In this document: positions 63,166 through 64,000 of the stretch, piece by piece
Numbering within the stretch: position 1 is the stretch's first letter
Layout of the letters: each line of letters opens with the position of its first letter
NCBI RefSeq assembly: GCF_900176255.2
Contig: NZ_FXEG02000003.1
Coordinates: 310,001-374,000 of the forward strand
Reading direction: 5' to 3'
Length of the DNA: 64,000 nucleotides
DNA from: Mycobacterium ahvazicum
Lineage (GTDB): Bacteria > Actinomycetota > Actinomycetes > Mycobacteriales > Mycobacteriaceae
Notes under the pieces: model-generated
Database searches by the model: none
Told to the model about the DNA's origin: nothing
Seen by the model: only the letters and a program-made list of their open reading frames with translations
Made by a program: the position numbers and the translations under genes

Positions 63166-63416
63166 GGGTTTTCCACCGTTTCGGTTCGTCGTTGGCTACC
63201 GTTTCTGAAATGGTAAGGCTTTCAGTGACCTTCGGCCGTAGCCCGGCGAGTAAACCCGGTCGATTTGCGCAAATGCACTCGGCAAATCTCAATTGCACAT
63301 ATGCTCAGCAACGACGCGAAAACCGGCGGGGGTCGGTTTGACGCCAGCCCTGCCGGCCTTTTCGGGAGACGGACGGCGTCGCCCGATACTGCCCACGACG
63401 ACGGGATGTCGCAGAG

Positions 63417-63836
63417 ATGGACACTGCCTCGATCGGCATAGCGCGGCCCCACAACGGGTCGTACCGTGGCTGCGCGCCAAGCGGCTTGCGCACGGTTACC
63501 AGGCGCACCGGTTCGTCAGTAGTCGTCCATGTCGGCGGCGACATCGATGCCAGCAACGAGACCGCGTGGCAGAACGTGCTGAGCCGCGGGGCCGCCGAAA
63601 CCGTCGCGCCCGGTCCGTTCGTCATCGACGTGTGCGACCTCGATTTCATGGGCTCATGCGGTTATGCCGCGCTGGCACACGAGGCAGCCGAGTGCCGCAG
63701 TCGCGGCGTCGCATTGCGACTCGTTACCAGCCAGCCCATCGTGGCCCGAACCATCGCCGCCTGCGGACTGCACCCGTTGCTGCCGACGTACGCGTCGGTG
63801 GAGACAGCGCTGGTGCCGGTCAGCGATCAGGACTGA
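63417..63836 (+). CDS. STAS-domain anti-sigma-factor antagonist, Rv1904-like
   Basis: A 139-residue STAS protein. VVVHVGGDIDASNETAWQNV (about 36-55) and VIDVCDLDFMGSCGYAALAH (about 69-88) are the core, with the regulatory Ser in FMGSCG, where SpoIIAA-type antagonists are phosphorylated by anti-sigma kinases. The first 25 residues are extra. It is the Rv1904 counterpart (recall). It would release an alternative sigma factor when unphosphorylated. Its last 17 bases overlap the end of the D-amino-acid oxidase gene. Confidence 0.88.
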   Translation: MDTASIGIARPHNGSYRGCAPSGLRTVTRRTGSSVVVHVGGDIDASNETAWQNVLSRGAAETVAPGPFVIDVCDLDFMGSCGYAALAHEAAECRSRGVALRLVTSQPIVARTIAACGLHPLLPTYASVETALVPVSDQD

Positions 63837-64000
63837 CCAGCCGCACTACATCGCGCGCGCAACCCCAGGACAACGTCACGCCATTGCCACCGTGTCCGTA
63901 GTTGTGGATGCAGCGCGCCTTTCCGAGTGGCTCGGCTTCGAGCCGCACCGAGGGACGATCGGGCCGTAGCCCGGTAATCGTCTCCAGCACCTCGGCCTCG
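63820..64000 (-). CDS. aao: D-amino-acid oxidase, C-terminal end (partial)
   Basis: Only the last 59 codons lie in the window. They read TGLRPDRPSVRLEAEPLG, then CIHNYGHGGNGVTLSWG, the C-terminal signature of FAD-dependent D-amino-acid oxidases, in which the first RP segment binds substrate and the GHGGNGVTLSWG stretch closes the FAD site. It fits Rv1905c (recall). The stop codon is at 63820-63822; the gene overlaps the convergent STAS gene by 17 bases. Confidence 0.9.
   Translation of the reverse strand, partial: EAEVLETITGLRPDRPSVRLEAEPLGKARCIHNYGHGGNGVTLSWGCARDVVRLVSPDR

Overview
The window is chromosomal DNA of a nontuberculous Mycobacterium. It is GC-rich, it carries mycobacterial hallmarks (antigen 85B, a resuscitation-promoting factor, secreted chorismate mutase, CYP140, LppE, F420-type reductases, IdeR iron boxes), and its gene order from about 3.7 kb to the end follows, with interruptions, the M. 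tuberculosis Rv1865c-Rv1905c segment as I recall it. A lon gene and an intact oxyR, both lacking or broken in M. tuberculosis, show it is not a tubercle bacillus.

Layout. 1-3.6 kb: a minus-strand run uppP, DUF427 protein, short-chain dehydrogenase, phosphoketolase (cut by the window edge). 3.7-9.9 kb: a two-domain CoA-transferase, a thiolase-like protein and a large chimeric protein. 9.9-14.4 kb: a minus-strand group headed by lon, preceded by a HAIR-like inverted repeat, then an F420-type reductase, a TfoX-domain protein, a helix-hairpin-helix protein and a DUF72 protein. 14.5-20.3 kb: CGNR regulator, lldD2, DUF1810 protein, then ahpC-ahpD-GH13 glycosidase divergent from oxyR. 20.4-28.5 kb: small oxidoreductase-type genes, an enoyl-CoA hydratase, bfd and bfrA around tandem IdeR boxes, an MFS pump with a C-terminal winged helix, glnA3 and a FluG-like amidohydrolase. 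28.5-33.6 kb: multicopper oxidase, acyltransferase, SRPBCC protein and a membrane-bound nucleotide cyclase, which look like an insertion relative to M. tuberculosis.

33.6-36.5 kb is the most unusual part: a gene-poor, more AT-rich 2.9 kb patch. It holds four paralogous minus-strand mini-genes of 33-41 codons, each encoding a lipoprotein signal peptide that ends in a SGC lipobox and a mature lipopeptide of only 10-18 residues. Three copies share a duplicated leader with a hairpin at the same distance from the start codon and a near-identical 36-bp upstream block. A 57-residue zinc-ribbon gene lies between copies, and a perfect 16-bp stem hairpin ends the array. I know of no described family that matches.

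36.5-49.5 kb: an NTF2/limonene-epoxide-hydrolase-like gene, a broken dienelactone hydrolase, then the conserved minus-strand series fbpB, chorismate mutase, rpfC, SRPBCC, SDR, lppE, cyp140; a DUF7159-like protein, a methyltransferase, a YceI protein, and an alcohol dehydrogenase/CYP125-type P450 pair. 49.5-64 kb: nitronate monooxygenase, a stand-alone PstS, a Baeyer-Villiger monooxygenase with an alcohol dehydrogenase, a HAD phosphatase, a methyltransferase, dtd (with an altered SQFTL motif), a thiamine-binding protein, cinA, an MFS symporter, an amidohydrolase, a holin-like membrane protein, an enoyl-CoA hydratase, a STAS protein and the 3' end of a D-amino-acid oxidase gene.

The main functional themes are oxidative stress and iron handling (ahpCD/oxyR, bfrA/bfd, lon), lipid and steroid catabolism (CoA-transferase, thiolase, hydratases, P450s), and cell-envelope functions (Ag85B, RpfC, uppP, lipoproteins).
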